DNA from: CAZXEU01 sp965207385
Lineage (GTDB): Bacteria; Bacteroidota; Rhodothermia; Rhodothermales; Bin80
Direction of reading: 5' to 3'
DNA length: 64,000 nt
NCBI GenBank assembly: GCA_965207385.1
Contig: CBDBLZ010000021.1
Location: 992,001-1,056,000, forward strand
The position numbers and the translations under genes are program-made. The notes under the pieces were generated by a model that made no database searches, was not told the DNA's origin, and saw nothing but the letters and a program-made list of their open reading frames with translations. Every line of letters begins with the position of its first letter. The stretch's first letter is position 1. Below are positions 43,816-54,116 of this stretch, one piece after another.

Positions 43816-46440
43816 ATGAACCTTGAAAAGTTTACAACCAGGGCCCAGGAAGCCGTCCAGGCAGCGCTCCGGATTGCCTCCGAGATGGGACATCAGACGC
43901 TCGAGCCTCCCCACTTGCTCAAGGCTTTCCTTTCGGATGACCGGAGCATTGTGGTAACCATTCTGCAACGTCTTGAGGCGAGTCTGGGCCGTGTTGAGGC
44001 TCGCACGGACGAAGCGCTGGGAAGACTCCCGGTTGTACGCGGGGCGAGCGTATCAGGCCAGTACGTTGGTTCGGATGCGGCAAAGGTATTTGACCGGGCG
44101 CACGCGGAAGCGAAAGTACTGGGAGATGACTTTGTAAGCAGCGAGCACATCCTGATTGCTCTGGCCACTGCGAAGGACACGGCGGGAAAGCTGCTGCGCG
44201 AGCAAGGCGTGACCAGGGAGGCCATCCTCGGCATCATGCAGGCGGTGCGCGGCACGAATCGCGTGACGGACAAACACGCTGAGGACCGTTACCAGGCTCT
44301 GGAGCGATTCACCCGAAACCTCAATGATCTGGCTGCAAATGGCAAGATTGACCCGGTGATCGGTCGCGACGAGGAGATTCGGCGCGTGCTGCAAATACTC
44401 TCGCGCAGAACCAAGAATAATCCGGTTCTGGTGGGTGAACCCGGTGTGGGCAAGACAGCCATCGCAGAGGGAATCGCAATCCGGATCGTCCAGGGAGACG
44501 TGCCGGAGGGCCTTAAGTCCAAGAGGTTGCATGCACTGGACATGGGGGCACTCATTGCCGGTGCCAAGTATCGGGGTGAATTCGAGGACAGGCTCAAGGC
44601 CGTTGTCAAGGAAGTAACAGACGCTGATGGCAGTATTCTGCTGTTCATTGACGAAATCCATACGCTGGTTGGCGCCGGGGCCGCGGAAGGTGCCATGGAT
44701 GCGGCGAACATTTTGAAGCCCGCACTAGCACGCGGTGAATTGCGGGCCATCGGAGCCACAACCCTTGATGAGTACCGGAAGTATCTGGAAAAGGACAAGG
44801 CCCTGGAGCGCCGCTTCCAGGTCGTCGTGGTTGATGAGCCCGACGTGGAAGATACCATCTCCATATTGAGAGGAATCAAGGACCGCTACGAGGTCCATCA
44901 CGGCGTTCGCATCAGGGATGGGGCGTTGATCGCCGCCGCGCAGCTCAGCGCTCGCTACATTACGGACCGGTACCTGCCTGACAAGGCCATCGACCTTGTT
45001 GATGAGGCCATGGCCCGGCTGCGCATCGAAATCGATTCCCTGCCCGAGGATCTGGATGCGCTGGAACGCAATATCCGCCAGCTTGAGATTGAGCGCGAGG
45101 CCATAAAGCGGGAGAGCGACGCGGTAAAACTGCAGGGCATCGAGCAGCAGCTAGCAGACATGGAAGAGGCCCGGTCAGAACTCCGCGCCCGCTGGCAAGC
45201 GGAAAAAGATCTCATTGCCCGGATCCGCCAGGCCAAGGAGGAGATTGAGCAACTGCGCATAAAGGACGAAGCACTGGTGCGGAGCGGCAGCTACGAGGAG
45301 GTGGCTGAAATACGTCACGGTCGCATTCCGCGCCTTGAAAGTGAAATCGGGGCGGCCAAGGACAAGCTTGCGGAGATCCAGCAGAACGGCGCCCTCCTGA
45401 CCGAGGAGATCACAAGCGAAGACATTGCAGAAATCGTTTCCAGATGGACCGGCGTTCCGGTTGCGCGCATGCTCGAAAGCGAGCGGGCGAAACTGCTGCG
45501 CATTGAGGAGGAGCTGCGGCGGCGCGTGGTGGGCCAGGACGAGGCGATCGAGGCTGTTGCCCACGCGGTTCGTCGTGGGCGCGCAGGATTGCAGGAAGAA
45601 GGCAGACCGATTGGTTCGTTCATCTTCCTTGGATCCACGGGCATCGGAAAAACCGAACTTGCCAAGGCGCTGGCCGCCTTTCTCTTCAATGATGAAGAGG
45701 CCCTGGTGCGCATAGACATGAGCGAGTACCAGGAGCGGCATTCAGTGAGCCGCCTGGTTGGGGCGCCGCCCGGCTACGTGGGCTACGAGGAAGGAGGGCA
45801 GCTGACGGAGAACGTGAGGAGACGGCCCTATTCAGTGGTCCTTCTTGACGAAATCGAAAAGGCCCATCCTGAAGTATTCAATATCCTGCTGCAATTGCTG
45901 GATGATGGTCGGCTGACCGACAACAGGGGCCGGACTGCGGACTTCAGAAACACGATAGTCATTATGACCAGCAATCTGGGGGCCGAATTGCTCAGGCGGC
46001 GGATTGAGTCCTTTGAGGGCATATTGCCGGACAAGGAGAGGGCCCGGCTGCAGGACGATATTCTTGGACTACTGCGTGAGGCGCTCAGGCCTGAGTTTCT
46101 GAACCGGATTGACGAGACGGTCCTATTCAATCCTCTGGGCCCGGAGCAGATCAGGGAAATTGTGGACATCCAATTCAGGCGCATCAGGGACCTCGCGCAA
46201 AGAAGCCACGGCCTGGATCTCTCGCTGAGCACGGCAGCCATGGACTATTTGGCCAGGAAAGGCTTCGACCCGGCCTATGGAGCCCGGCCTATCAAGCGGC
46301 TGCTGCAGCGGGAGATTACGAACCGCCTTGCAGAGGAGGTACTGTCGGGCTGGATTAGCGAGGGTCAGGCGGTTTCCGTGGATGTTGCGCCGGAGGGCGA
46401 TGGGCTTGTAATGGAGCTCATGCGCACGGTGCCCGCTTGA
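43816..46440 (+). CDS. clpB: ClpB disaggregase (HSP104 family)
   Basis: 874 residues. Clp-N repeats (about 1-145), AAA-1 with Walker A GEPGVGKT at 207-214 and Walker B LLFIDEIHTL, a coiled-coil middle domain (about 400-530, DLDALERNIRQLEIEREAIK), AAA-2 with GSTGIGKT at 606-613 and VVLLDEIEKAHPEV, and a ClpB C-terminal domain. The second Walker A has Ser where Pro is usual. ClpB works with DnaK to rescue aggregated proteins. No CIRCE element or sigma-32 site was recognised upstream. Confidence 0.97.
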   Translation: MNLEKFTTRAQEAVQAALRIASEMGHQTLEPPHLLKAFLSDDRSIVVTILQRLEASLGRVEARTDEALGRLPVVRGASVSGQYVGSDAAKVFDRAHAEAKVLGDDFVSSEHILIALATAKDTAGKLLREQGVTREAILGIMQAVRGTNRVTDKHAEDRYQALERFTRNLNDLAANGKIDPVIGRDEEIRRVLQILSRRTKNNPVLVGEPGVGKTAIAEGIAIRIVQGDVPEGLKSKRLHALDMGALIAGAKYRGEFEDRLKAVVKEVTDADGSILLFIDEIHTLVGAGAAEGAMDAANILKPALARGELRAIGATTLDEYRKYLEKDKALERRFQVVVVDEPDVEDTISILRGIKDRYEVHHGVRIRDGALIAAAQLSARYITDRYLPDKAIDLVDEAMARLRIEIDSLPEDLDALERNIRQLEIEREAIKRESDAVKLQGIEQQLADMEEARSELRARWQAEKDLIARIRQAKEEIEQLRIKDEALVRSGSYEEVAEIRHGRIPRLESEIGAAKDKLAEIQQNGALLTEEITSEDIAEIVSRWTGVPVARMLESERAKLLRIEEELRRRVVGQDEAIEAVAHAVRRGRAGLQEEGRPIGSFIFLGSTGIGKTELAKALAAFLFNDEEALVRIDMSEYQERHSVSRLVGAPPGYVGYEEGGQLTENVRRRPYSVVLLDEIEKAHPEVFNILLQLLDDGRLTDNRGRTADFRNTIVIMTSNLGAELLRRRIESFEGILPDKERARLQDDILGLLREALRPEFLNRIDETVLFNPLGPEQIREIVDIQFRRIRDLAQRSHGLDLSLSTAAMDYLARKGFDPAYGARPIKRLLQREITNRLAEEVLSGWISEGQAVSVDVAPEGDGLVMELMRTVPA

Positions 46441-46628
46441 ATCGGATAAGCAGGGATTCCGGCTGGGAGCCTTGCCGAGGCACATCACAATAACAGCAAT
46501 CCGGAGGAAACCGATATAGTGATTGGGCTTTAATACATTGATTCTATATTGGTTACATTTCTGACTCCAACTTATTCCGGGCGACTTGCAAAACGGCATT
46601 AATCGCCGTAATGTGTCCGAAACGCATG

Positions 46629-46662
46629 GCAGTATCCTTCGGGCGGGCAGCCCGGATACTGC
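46629..46662 (+). promoter_or_regulatory. Hairpin in the smc leader
   Basis: GCAGTATCC (46629-46637) pairs perfectly with GGATACTGC (46654-46662), with an inner GGGC/GCCC pair, so a strong stem forms 17 bases before the smc start. No T-run follows. It could be a terminator for clpB or a leader element of smc. Confidence 0.5.
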
Positions 46663-46678
46663 ACAATAGTCCAGGCGC

Positions 46679-49600
46679 ATGTACCTGAGCAAGCTGGAGC
46701 TGCACGGGTTCAAGAGTTTCGCGGCACCCACCGTGATGCGTTTTGACCCGGGTATTACGGCCATAGTCGGTCCCAACGGGTGTGGCAAATCGAATATCGT
46801 GGATGCGGTCCGCTGGGTGATTGGAGAACAGCGCTCGCGCATCTTGCGCTCCGGGAAGATGGAAGACATAATCTTCAACGGTGCCGCAAAACGCCGACCG
46901 CTTGGCCTTGCCGAAGTCCAGCTGACAGTCGAGAACACGCGCGGGATACTTCCCACGGAGTTTTCAGAGGTGGCCATTGGTCGCCGATTCTATCGCTCTG
47001 GCGAGTCCGAGTACCTGCTCAACGGCATTTCCTGCAGGTTACGGGACATCGTAGACATTTTTCTCGATACCGGCATGGGTGCAGGTGCCTATTCGGTTAT
47101 CGAGTTGAAGATGGTGGAGCAAATCCTGTCAGACAATGCTGCTGAAAGGCGGCACTTGTTCGAGGAGGCGGCGGGCATATCGAAATACAAGCAGCGCCGG
47201 CACCAGGCGATGCGGAAACTGGAGGCGATTCAGGCGGATCTCGCGCGCCTGGAGGATGTCAGGGCCGAAATCGAAAGGCGTGTGCGGAGTCTGAAGCGCC
47301 AGGCTGCAGCGGCTTCGCGACAGCGCAAGTTGGAGGAGCGCGCGGATGAATTACGCCGCTCTCTGGCGGCCCGGGAACTGGATCGTATGGAGCAACAGGC
47401 CTCCGACTTGCGAGGCCGCGTGCAAGGGGTGCAGCAGTCGTTGGCCAAGTACGCGGCAGAGCTGGGCAGGACGGAGGCTGAGCGGGAATCGCTTCGCAAG
47501 AATCTCGTGGACCAGGAGAAGTCGCTCTCCGCTGCTCAGACCGACCTGTCCGATCATTTTGCCCGGACGCGCGAACTGGAGTCCGATCTCCGGCATGAGC
47601 GGCAGCGAAGGGAAGCGACCGGACAAGAATCTGCACGGCTTGCCGAAGAAATGGAAGTGGAGCAGGAAGCGGCCCAAGCTCAGAAGCAGGCACTCCTGGC
47701 CAGTATGTCTGCACTGGAGGACGCCAGACCGCGGCGCGAGGAAGCAATCAGGGTATTGCACGAGCGTAAGACGGCGCGCGACGGGGCAAGGCTCCGGGCC
47801 GAAGAGCGACGCAAGGTAGTTCGCAATCTTCGTCTGGAGGAAGGGGACCTTGCCGGAGCGCAGCTCGGCGCAATGCGAGCACAGGAACGCATTGCGGCCC
47901 GCATTGAGTATCTCAGGGAAGAAGAGGAGAATCTCGCGTCTGAAACTACCGCCGCGAACCGCGAGCAAGCTTCTCTGGCGGAGAAGATGGAGAAAGCGGT
48001 ACAGGAATCCAGGCGTGCCGAAAAACAGTCCTCCATAGCGCGCAAACACCTGTCTGAGGCTGAGCATCGGTGCGAGCACCTCAAGGCATCAATCGCCGAT
48101 GTCCGCGCGGGGCGGCAAGACCTCGCGCTGGTGCTTGAGGCCAGGAATGCCGAGCGCCTATTGCTGGAGCAGCTCCTTGTGACTTGGGACGGGGCTTCCG
48201 AGGGCGTGCGCTTTCTGGCTTCGAATTCGACCTGGAGCCGGTCGAGCGTCCGGGTGATAAGCGACCTGTTTTCATGTGCGCCGTCGTGCAGACCGGCCCT
48301 GGACGCGGCACTTGGAACCCTGGGCGACTGTTTCGTCGTCGGTACCGAAGCCGAACTGCATGCTGCCATTGATCTTCTAAAGGGCCACCAGATGGGCCAG
48401 GCGCTCTTCCTGGTTCTGGATCGGCTGCCTGAATCGCTTCCGCCAATCCCGGAAGAGGGCAAGACAGCGCTACTGAGCCAGATCCGGGTCCATTCCGCGG
48501 AATACCAGCCGTTGGCCAGGATGCTATTGGCGGATACCTTTGTCGTAGAGGACCTGGACGAGGCCAGCGGCCCGGGTCGATTCGTCACGCCGGACGGAGC
48601 ATGGAAGGATGCCCGCGGGTTTGTGCATGCGGGTGGCGGCGGAGGCGGATCTGTCTCACGCACAGAGAGGAGGGGAGGCCTTGAAGAGGCACGGAAGGAT
48701 TGTGCACGGCTGGCAGACGAGATCAGCCAAAGGAGTGAAAGGATTAAAGCGCTTGAGGCCGAGCTTGAGGCTATTCGGCTGGACAAAGTGCGGACGGATG
48801 CGCTTGAGGCTGCCAGCCAGCTGGAATCTGCCAGGAAGGGCCTGCTCCGCGTGGAGCAGGAACAGGCTGCCTTAAGCGCCCGCGCCCGTGCCGCGATGGA
48901 GCGCCATGCCCGCGTCGTGGAAGAAAGCAGGATGCAGATCGACGCCGCTGATGAAACATCGGTCCGTGAAGCAGCCGTTCGCCTCGAAGAGGTGCGATCT
49001 GACCTTGCAACGGCCGAAAGCGCGCTTGATGACGCGCAGCGCCGGTATCACGAAGCACTCGAGGCGTTCGGCAGTGCCGGCCTGGATGCCCAGGCTGCCC
49101 ACGGCGAGTGTGAACAGTTCAGTCGCGACATCACCGCGACAAAGTCCTGGCTGGCGACATACGAGCAAAAGGCTGCCAAGCGCCGGCTTCGTCAGGTATC
49201 GCTGCGAGAGGAGGCTGCAACGGCAACGCGCCGCGTGAACGAATTCGAGCACGAGCTGGAACGCGTGCTGGGCCAGCGGTCGGGACTTGACCAGGCCGTG
49301 GAAAAGGCAAGAGAAAAGCTCCTCGACATCAGGGTGGCAATTGACCGTTTGGAAGCGGAGCTGCGCCGCGTGCGGCGCGCGCGTGAGGAGATGCTGCAGG
49401 AAGAGAATTCCCTGGCAGTCGCATTGGCTGGGCTTGAGGCGCGCATTGCGGACCTGCTGGAGCGCATCCCGGGCATTGCCGAAGCAGACTTGCCTGTAGT
49501 CGGTGAAGCGGAAGCGGAACTGGAAGAGTTGGAGCAAAAGCTGGGCGCAATGGGAGGTGTCAACGAACTGGCCCTTGAACAGTACGCCACGGAAGAGGAG

Positions 49601-50167
49601 CGGCTTACCTTCTTGACTGAGCAGTACGATGACCTGGTCAAATCCCGTGAAACACTCTCCAGGACCATTTCGGAGATCAACGGTACGGCCTCAGCGCGCT
49701 TCCTGGACACTTTCGCCGCCATCGAGCGAAGCTTCGCCGACCTGTTCCGCGAGCTGTTTGGTGACGGTGCCAGCGGCCATCTGGCACTTGCGAACCCGGA
49801 TAATCCCCTGGAGACATCCATCGGCGTTGTTGCCAGGCCTCGGGGAAAGAGGCCGATACGCCTATCGCAACTTTCCAGCGGCGAAAAGACGCTTACCGCG
49901 ATAGCCCTGCTGTTTGCCATCTACCTGGTCAAACCGAGTCCGTTCTGCTTCCTGGACGAAGTGGATGCTCCGCTGGATGACGCCAACGTTGACCGCTTCA
50001 TGCGCCTTATCCGCCGGTTCTCTCTTGATACGCAATTTGTGCTCGTTACGCACAACAAGCGCACCATGGAGATGGCAGACCGGCTCTACGGCATTACGAT
50101 GCAGGAGCAGGGAGTATCCAGTCTGGTAGGCGTCCAATTCGAGGAAGCCGTCCAGCTTGTGGGCTAG
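46679..50167 (+). CDS. smc: Chromosome segregation ATPase SMC
   Basis: 1162 residues. N-terminal Walker A GPNGCGKSN at about 32-40, long coiled coils (about 170-500 and 670-1000), a hinge domain between (GTLGDCFVVGTEAELHAAID), and C-terminal signature LSSGEKTLTAIA with Walker B FCFLDEVDAPLDD. SMC dimers condense and segregate chromosomes with ScpA/ScpB, which are not in the window. The gene overlaps the convergent ridA by 4 bases. The start is ATG directly after the leader hairpin. Confidence 0.96.
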   Translation: MYLSKLELHGFKSFAAPTVMRFDPGITAIVGPNGCGKSNIVDAVRWVIGEQRSRILRSGKMEDIIFNGAAKRRPLGLAEVQLTVENTRGILPTEFSEVAIGRRFYRSGESEYLLNGISCRLRDIVDIFLDTGMGAGAYSVIELKMVEQILSDNAAERRHLFEEAAGISKYKQRRHQAMRKLEAIQADLARLEDVRAEIERRVRSLKRQAAAASRQRKLEERADELRRSLAARELDRMEQQASDLRGRVQGVQQSLAKYAAELGRTEAERESLRKNLVDQEKSLSAAQTDLSDHFARTRELESDLRHERQRREATGQESARLAEEMEVEQEAAQAQKQALLASMSALEDARPRREEAIRVLHERKTARDGARLRAEERRKVVRNLRLEEGDLAGAQLGAMRAQERIAARIEYLREEEENLASETTAANREQASLAEKMEKAVQESRRAEKQSSIARKHLSEAEHRCEHLKASIADVRAGRQDLALVLEARNAERLLLEQLLVTWDGASEGVRFLASNSTWSRSSVRVISDLFSCAPSCRPALDAALGTLGDCFVVGTEAELHAAIDLLKGHQMGQALFLVLDRLPESLPPIPEEGKTALLSQIRVHSAEYQPLARMLLADTFVVEDLDEASGPGRFVTPDGAWKDARGFVHAGGGGGGSVSRTERRGGLEEARKDCARLADEISQRSERIKALEAELEAIRLDKVRTDALEAASQLESARKGLLRVEQEQAALSARARAAMERHARVVEESRMQIDAADETSVREAAVRLEEVRSDLATAESALDDAQRRYHEALEAFGSAGLDAQAAHGECEQFSRDITATKSWLATYEQKAAKRRLRQVSLREEAATATRRVNEFEHELERVLGQRSGLDQAVEKAREKLLDIRVAIDRLEAELRRVRRAREEMLQEENSLAVALAGLEARIADLLERIPGIAEADLPVVGEAEAELEELEQKLGAMGGVNELALEQYATEEERLTFLTEQYDDLVKSRETLSRTISEINGTASARFLDTFAAIERSFADLFRELFGDGASGHLALANPDNPLETSIGVVARPRGKRPIRLSQLSSGEKTLTAIALLFAIYLVKPSPFCFLDEVDAPLDDANVDRFMRLIRRFSLDTQFVLVTHNKRTMEMADRLYGITMQEQGVSSLVGVQFEEAVQLVG

Positions 50168-50547
50168 AGAATGGCCTCGGCCTCTATTTCCACAAGCATG
50201 CGCGGATCTATGAGGCGCGCTACTTCGACCATCGTCGATACCGGGCGAATCTCACGAAAGACCTCTCCATGGGCCCGGCCCACCTCGCTGGCATGGGCGG
50301 CGATGTCCACAACGTACATCCTTGTGCGAACGACTGACGAGAGCTCAGCCCCGACAGCGTCCAGGGCTCGTTCGATGTTGCGCAGAATCCGGACAGCCTG
50401 CAGGTAGGCACTGCCTACACCCACGAGTTCTCCGCTGTCGTCGATGGCCGTAGTACCGGCGATGTATACGTGCCGCCCCACCCTTACGGCACGGGCATAG
50501 CCGACTTTCGGCTCCCACGGACTCTGGGTCGAATACTGTTGTCGCAT
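50164..50547 (-). CDS. RidA family protein
   Basis: 127 residues of the RidA/YjgF/UK114 family, enamine/imine deaminases or related enzymes. The fold is seen in VGRHVYIAGTTAIDDSGELV, the conserved VVRTRMYVVDI with the catalytic-type Arg, and a C-terminal LIDPRMLVEIEAEAIL. Some of these lack deaminase activity, so the broad family name is used. A TATAAT sequence on the minus strand at 50559-50564 lies only about 12 bases before the ATG, so the leader may be very short. Confidence 0.9.
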   Translation of the reverse strand: MRQQYSTQSPWEPKVGYARAVRVGRHVYIAGTTAIDDSGELVGVGSAYLQAVRILRNIERALDAVGAELSSVVRTRMYVVDIAAHASEVGRAHGEVFREIRPVSTMVEVARLIDPRMLVEIEAEAIL

Positions 50548-50972
50548 CAGGCACCTCTATTATAATTTGCCAACCCACGGGCCTTCAGAGAGCGGCCCGC
50601 TTTCATACGGAGCTTCATGGCTTATCGGTGAGGCTACAGCCGAAGTATGCCTACAGTGCTGCCATGGGGCTACGCGGACTGTCGGCAGCATCCGGCTTGG
50701 TCACAAATCGGCGAGCAGGCCGAATCCAGGCAGGCACGACGCCAGCCCGTCCGGACTGCAGGGAATTGCGAGGTGAGGAGGCAGATGGAAGGCGCCTCAA
50801 GCCTTCGTAGGAGAAGCATACAGTTTCTGGTCGGCCAGAGGGAGAAAAATCAGCCGGAGGATTGCGACCACGGCGCCTCGGGACAGGCACCGGCGTGCAT
50901 GTACGATGCAGTATGCTTCCTTGCGGCGTGCCCGGGATTGTACCCGGCAGCGCGGGTCCGGCCACGAGTACG
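50548..50972. other. Intergenic region between ridA and the MacB-like permease
   Basis: About 425 bases with no supported gene. A small GGGCC/GGCCC inverted repeat lies at 50579-50598, and the minus-strand TATAAT for ridA at 50559-50564. The 3' end of the ECF/efflux cluster falls here. Confidence 0.45.
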
Positions 50973-52190
50973 TCACTCGTACCGCAGTGCGTCTATCGGA
51001 TTGAGTGCGGCGGCCTTCCGAGCGGGATAAAAGCCAAAGAAAATCCCGACCCCGGCGGAAAAGACCAGGGCGAGCATGACAGTCTCGGGCGAAATCACCG
51101 TGTGCCATCCGGTCAGTTGTCCGATGGTCGCGGAACTGGCAAAGCCGAGCCCCAGGCCAATCAGACCGCCCACGAGACTCATCACGATGCTTTCCACCAA
51201 GAACTGTGTGAGCACATCTCTGCCCCGTGCGCCGATGGCCATGCGGATGCCAATCTCTCTCGTGCGCTCCGTAACGGAGACCAGCATGATATTCATGATG
51301 CCAATTCCGCCGACCACCAGAGAGATGGACGCGATGGCGGCCAGCAGCAACGTCATCACCTCGGTCGTACCCTGGGCAGCGTCCGCCAGATCAGACTGGT
51401 TGCGAACCGTAAAGTCGTCCTCTTCCCACATGGACAATGAATGGGCTTCCCGCATGATGGCGGCAATCTCCTCCTGGGCCGCTGGAATGTCGCTGTGGTT
51501 GGCTGTGCTGGCCAGGATCTGGAATATCCTGCTCCAGCCGCTCAGTCTTGTCTGTACGGTGGTATAGGGCGCCAGGAGCACGTCATCCTGGTCCGTACCC
51601 GTGGCGGTCTGTCCCTTGGGCTCCAGCACACCGATTACCCTGACGGGCACGTTGCGAACCTGGACAAGCTGGCCCGTAGGGTCTTCTCCGGGAAAGAGCT
51701 CCTCGGCCACCGTGTGGCCAAGTACGACAACCTTGCGCATCTGGCGGACTTCGCTCTGGTCGAAGAAACGCCCGTACTTGGTGTCCCAGTCCCGAATGAC
51801 CTGGTAGTCCGTTGATACTCCGTTGACGGACGTATTCCAGTTTCCCTGTCCTCCGATAATCTGTGTCCGTGTCCATACCACCGGCGAGACGGCCGTTACC
51901 AACAGGCTTTCCCGGCGGATCTTGTCGGCATCCCGCACCGTGAGCCGGTTATAGGTCTGGGCCCCGCGGCTTACGCCTCCCTGCGAACTGGATCCCGGCG
52001 TAATCACTATCATGTTGGTGCCCAGGTCATTGATCTGGTCCTGGATCTGGGATTGGGCCCCCTGTCCGATAGCCACCATCACGATTACGGCGCTGACGCC
52101 AATGATGATGCCCAGCATGGTAAGCAGCGTGCGCATCTTGTTCTCCAGGATGCTCTGGAGGGCCACGGAAATCAGCGTTGAGCTTCTCAT
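50973..52190 (-). CDS. MacB-like ABC transporter permease (permease only)
   Basis: 405 residues: first helix MRTLLTMLGIIIGVSAVIVM, a MacB-PCD periplasmic domain (about 45-270), and the FtsX core with GGIGIMNIMLVSVTERTREI, IRMAIGARGRDVL and a C-terminal FFGFYPARKAAALNPIDALRYE. It lacks the ATPase domain fused in E. coli MacB, and no ATPase gene is adjacent. It lies downstream of a MacA-like adaptor in the ECF cluster. It must recruit an ATPase from elsewhere if functional. Confidence 0.92.
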   Translation of the reverse strand: MRSSTLISVALQSILENKMRTLLTMLGIIIGVSAVIVMVAIGQGAQSQIQDQINDLGTNMIVITPGSSSQGGVSRGAQTYNRLTVRDADKIRRESLLVTAVSPVVWTRTQIIGGQGNWNTSVNGVSTDYQVIRDWDTKYGRFFDQSEVRQMRKVVVLGHTVAEELFPGEDPTGQLVQVRNVPVRVIGVLEPKGQTATGTDQDDVLLAPYTTVQTRLSGWSRIFQILASTANHSDIPAAQEEIAAIMREAHSLSMWEEDDFTVRNQSDLADAAQGTTEVMTLLLAAIASISLVVGGIGIMNIMLVSVTERTREIGIRMAIGARGRDVLTQFLVESIVMSLVGGLIGLGLGFASSATIGQLTGWHTVISPETVMLALVFSAGVGIFFGFYPARKAAALNPIDALRYE

Positions 52191-52369
52191 GATGCTGCCG
52201 TCAGATCAGGCCGGCACAACCGGGTTGCCGGCGCGGTTTGCAAGGCATTCCCGGCTCGGATCGCGACCAGGATGTAACACATACCATGGTTGTACTGGCA
52301 GAAGTGCGCCATTTCGGCCGGAATGCATTTTGCCGGTGAACCTGCCCCGGCATACGGCTTCGCCCGCTT

Positions 52370-53698
52370 CTAAAAGCCGCCGGGCCGCCATCTGCGGCTC
52401 TGGTTGTTCTGGAAAGGATTGAAGGAATTCCCTTCTTCCTGCTGATTGACCCCGGCAATGATCTCCATGCCTGGGTCGAGCCGCGCGCTCTGGACCTCCG
52501 TCATCTGGCCGTCAGAAATCCCGATGCGCGTGGGCGCCACGGAAAGCATGCCTTCGCTGTCGATGAACCAGAGCATCGTAAAGTCCTCGCGGCCGCCGAA
52601 TCCCCCGGCCTGTCCGAACCCGCCTTGTCCTCCGAAGCTGCCGGCCCCGGAGCCAAATCCGCCCGCCGCGGCGAAGCTGCCAGCCTGCTGGCCCGGGGTC
52701 CTGCCCCGATCCTGCGGACGCCCTGCAGCGGCAGAATCTCCCCGTGCCTGGCCGGCCTGCTCCCGCTGGGCCCTCATCTGCGCCATCATGGCCTCCGTCG
52801 GCCTGAACCGGAGCGCGGCATTCGGCACCTTCAGGACGCCTTCTGCCGTCTCTATCAGGAATTCCACGATTGCCGTCATTCCCGGAAGCAGAAGGCCCTC
52901 TTCATTGGCAACGTCTACCACCACGGTGTAATTGACGACGTTTTCCTGCATGGATGACTGCAACCTTACCTGCCGCACGATTCCCTCGAATACATCATCG
53001 TAGGCCTGCACCGTAAACCGCGCGCGCTGGCCCTGCTTGATCTGGCCGATGTCGCTTTCGTCAACCGATGCCAGAATCTCCATCCTGGACAGCTCGTCCG
53101 CGATAAGGAACAGCAGTGGCGCAGAGAAGCTGGCCGCCACTGTCTGGCCTACATCGACACCGCGCTCGATTACGGTCCCGGATATCGGCGCATAAATGGT
53201 GGCGTAGCTAAGGTTCTGGCGGGCCCGCTCAAGGCTGATTTCGGATGACTTGGTTGCCGCTCTTGCGATGTCCAGATTGTAAAGCGCCTGGTTGTATTCC
53301 ACTTCGGTGACAAACTGCTTTTCGAACAGCCCCTCAATGCGGGCATACTCCCTTTCCGCCTGGCGCAACTGCGCCTGGTTGCGCTCGACATTGGATTCGG
53401 CATCCCGCACCGCACTGGTCAACAGCGTAGTATCAATGCGTGCAATGACCTGGCCCTTCTCCACGTGGTCGTTAAAGTCCACGTAGATGTCGGATACAAT
53501 GCCGGATACCTGTGTACCGACTTCGACGGTCGTGACGGCATCCAGCGTACCCGTGCTGGAGACGACCTCTTCCACATTGCCCTGCTCAACCGTCACGAAG
53601 CGGTAGGGGCTAACGGCCTCAGTGTCCCCCCGGCTCAGGTACCAGAATGAGGCTCCACAAAGCACTATTGCTGCTGCAATCAGAATGATCTTCTTCAT
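52370..53698 (-). CDS. MacA-like periplasmic adaptor with a glycine-rich insert
   Basis: 442 residues. Signal anchor (IILIAAAIVLCGASFWYLSR), lipoyl half-motif (VEVGTQVSGIVSDIYVDFND, HVEKGQVIARIDT), a coiled-coil hairpin (about 90-160), the second half (IYAPISGTVIERGVDVGQTV) and barrel domains. Between about residues 310 and 370 lies a low-complexity Gly/Phe/Ala/Gln insert (GGFGSGAGSFGGQGGFG) that is unusual for the family. It would connect the MacB-like permease to the outer membrane. There are 179 bases between it and the permease gene. Confidence 0.9.
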   Translation of the reverse strand: MKKIILIAAAIVLCGASFWYLSRGDTEAVSPYRFVTVEQGNVEEVVSSTGTLDAVTTVEVGTQVSGIVSDIYVDFNDHVEKGQVIARIDTTLLTSAVRDAESNVERNQAQLRQAEREYARIEGLFEKQFVTEVEYNQALYNLDIARAATKSSEISLERARQNLSYATIYAPISGTVIERGVDVGQTVAASFSAPLLFLIADELSRMEILASVDESDIGQIKQGQRARFTVQAYDDVFEGIVRQVRLQSSMQENVVNYTVVVDVANEEGLLLPGMTAIVEFLIETAEGVLKVPNAALRFRPTEAMMAQMRAQREQAGQARGDSAAAGRPQDRGRTPGQQAGSFAAAGGFGSGAGSFGGQGGFGQAGGFGGREDFTMLWFIDSEGMLSVAPTRIGISDGQMTEVQSARLDPGMEIIAGVNQQEEGNSFNPFQNNQSRRWRPGGF

Positions 53699-53732
53699 TT
53701 TCGTTCAAGTACTTTGATTTCAGTATTCGAGT

Positions 53733-54116
53733 CTAGCGGCGACGGGAGTCTCGTCGACCACGCCTGGTCCGCTGTTGCCAATGCTCGAGGCGTTCCTGCT
53801 GCTCGGGTGTCAAGAGCGTATCAAGTTCTGCCATCATGGAATTGCGGGCCGCGTTCAGGCTGTCTCCGCACTGCGCCCTGATTCGCCGGAAGCGCTCTTC
53901 GCCTTCCTCAATAGCCCGGCGGGCGTTGGCGTTAAGGGCCGCATCTTCCGTCTCCAGTACACGCTCCATGAACCGCGTTACTCCACCTCTTTCCCGAGTT
54001 TCGCGAATCTGTTCGACCCGCCGGTGCTGGAGGGTGCTGGCACCCAGAACACCCAGGGCGATGCCCACGACCAGCGTGGCGAAAAGCAGCCATGCGGACT
54101 TTGCCCTTACGTTCAT
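53733..54116 (-). CDS. LTxxQ/Spy-like periplasmic protein
   Basis: 127 residues: a membrane or signal helix (WLLFATLVVGIALGVLGA) followed by a helical, charged mature part with the LTPEQQERLEHW motif and a basic tail. This is the Spy/CpxP-like or RND-associated metal-sensor class, which often moderates envelope stress signalling. It overlaps the preceding anti-sigma-like gene by 4 bases (ATGA), so the two are translationally coupled. Confidence 0.78.
   Translation of the reverse strand: MNVRAKSAWLLFATLVVGIALGVLGASTLQHRRVEQIRETRERGGVTRFMERVLETEDAALNANARRAIEEGEERFRRIRAQCGDSLNAARNSMMAELDTLLTPEQQERLEHWQQRTRRGRRDSRRR

Noticed and set aside
47680..48786. 368-residue minus-strand open frame inside smc
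   Set aside because: Antisense to coiled-coil coding sequence; Ser/Arg-rich, no domain.
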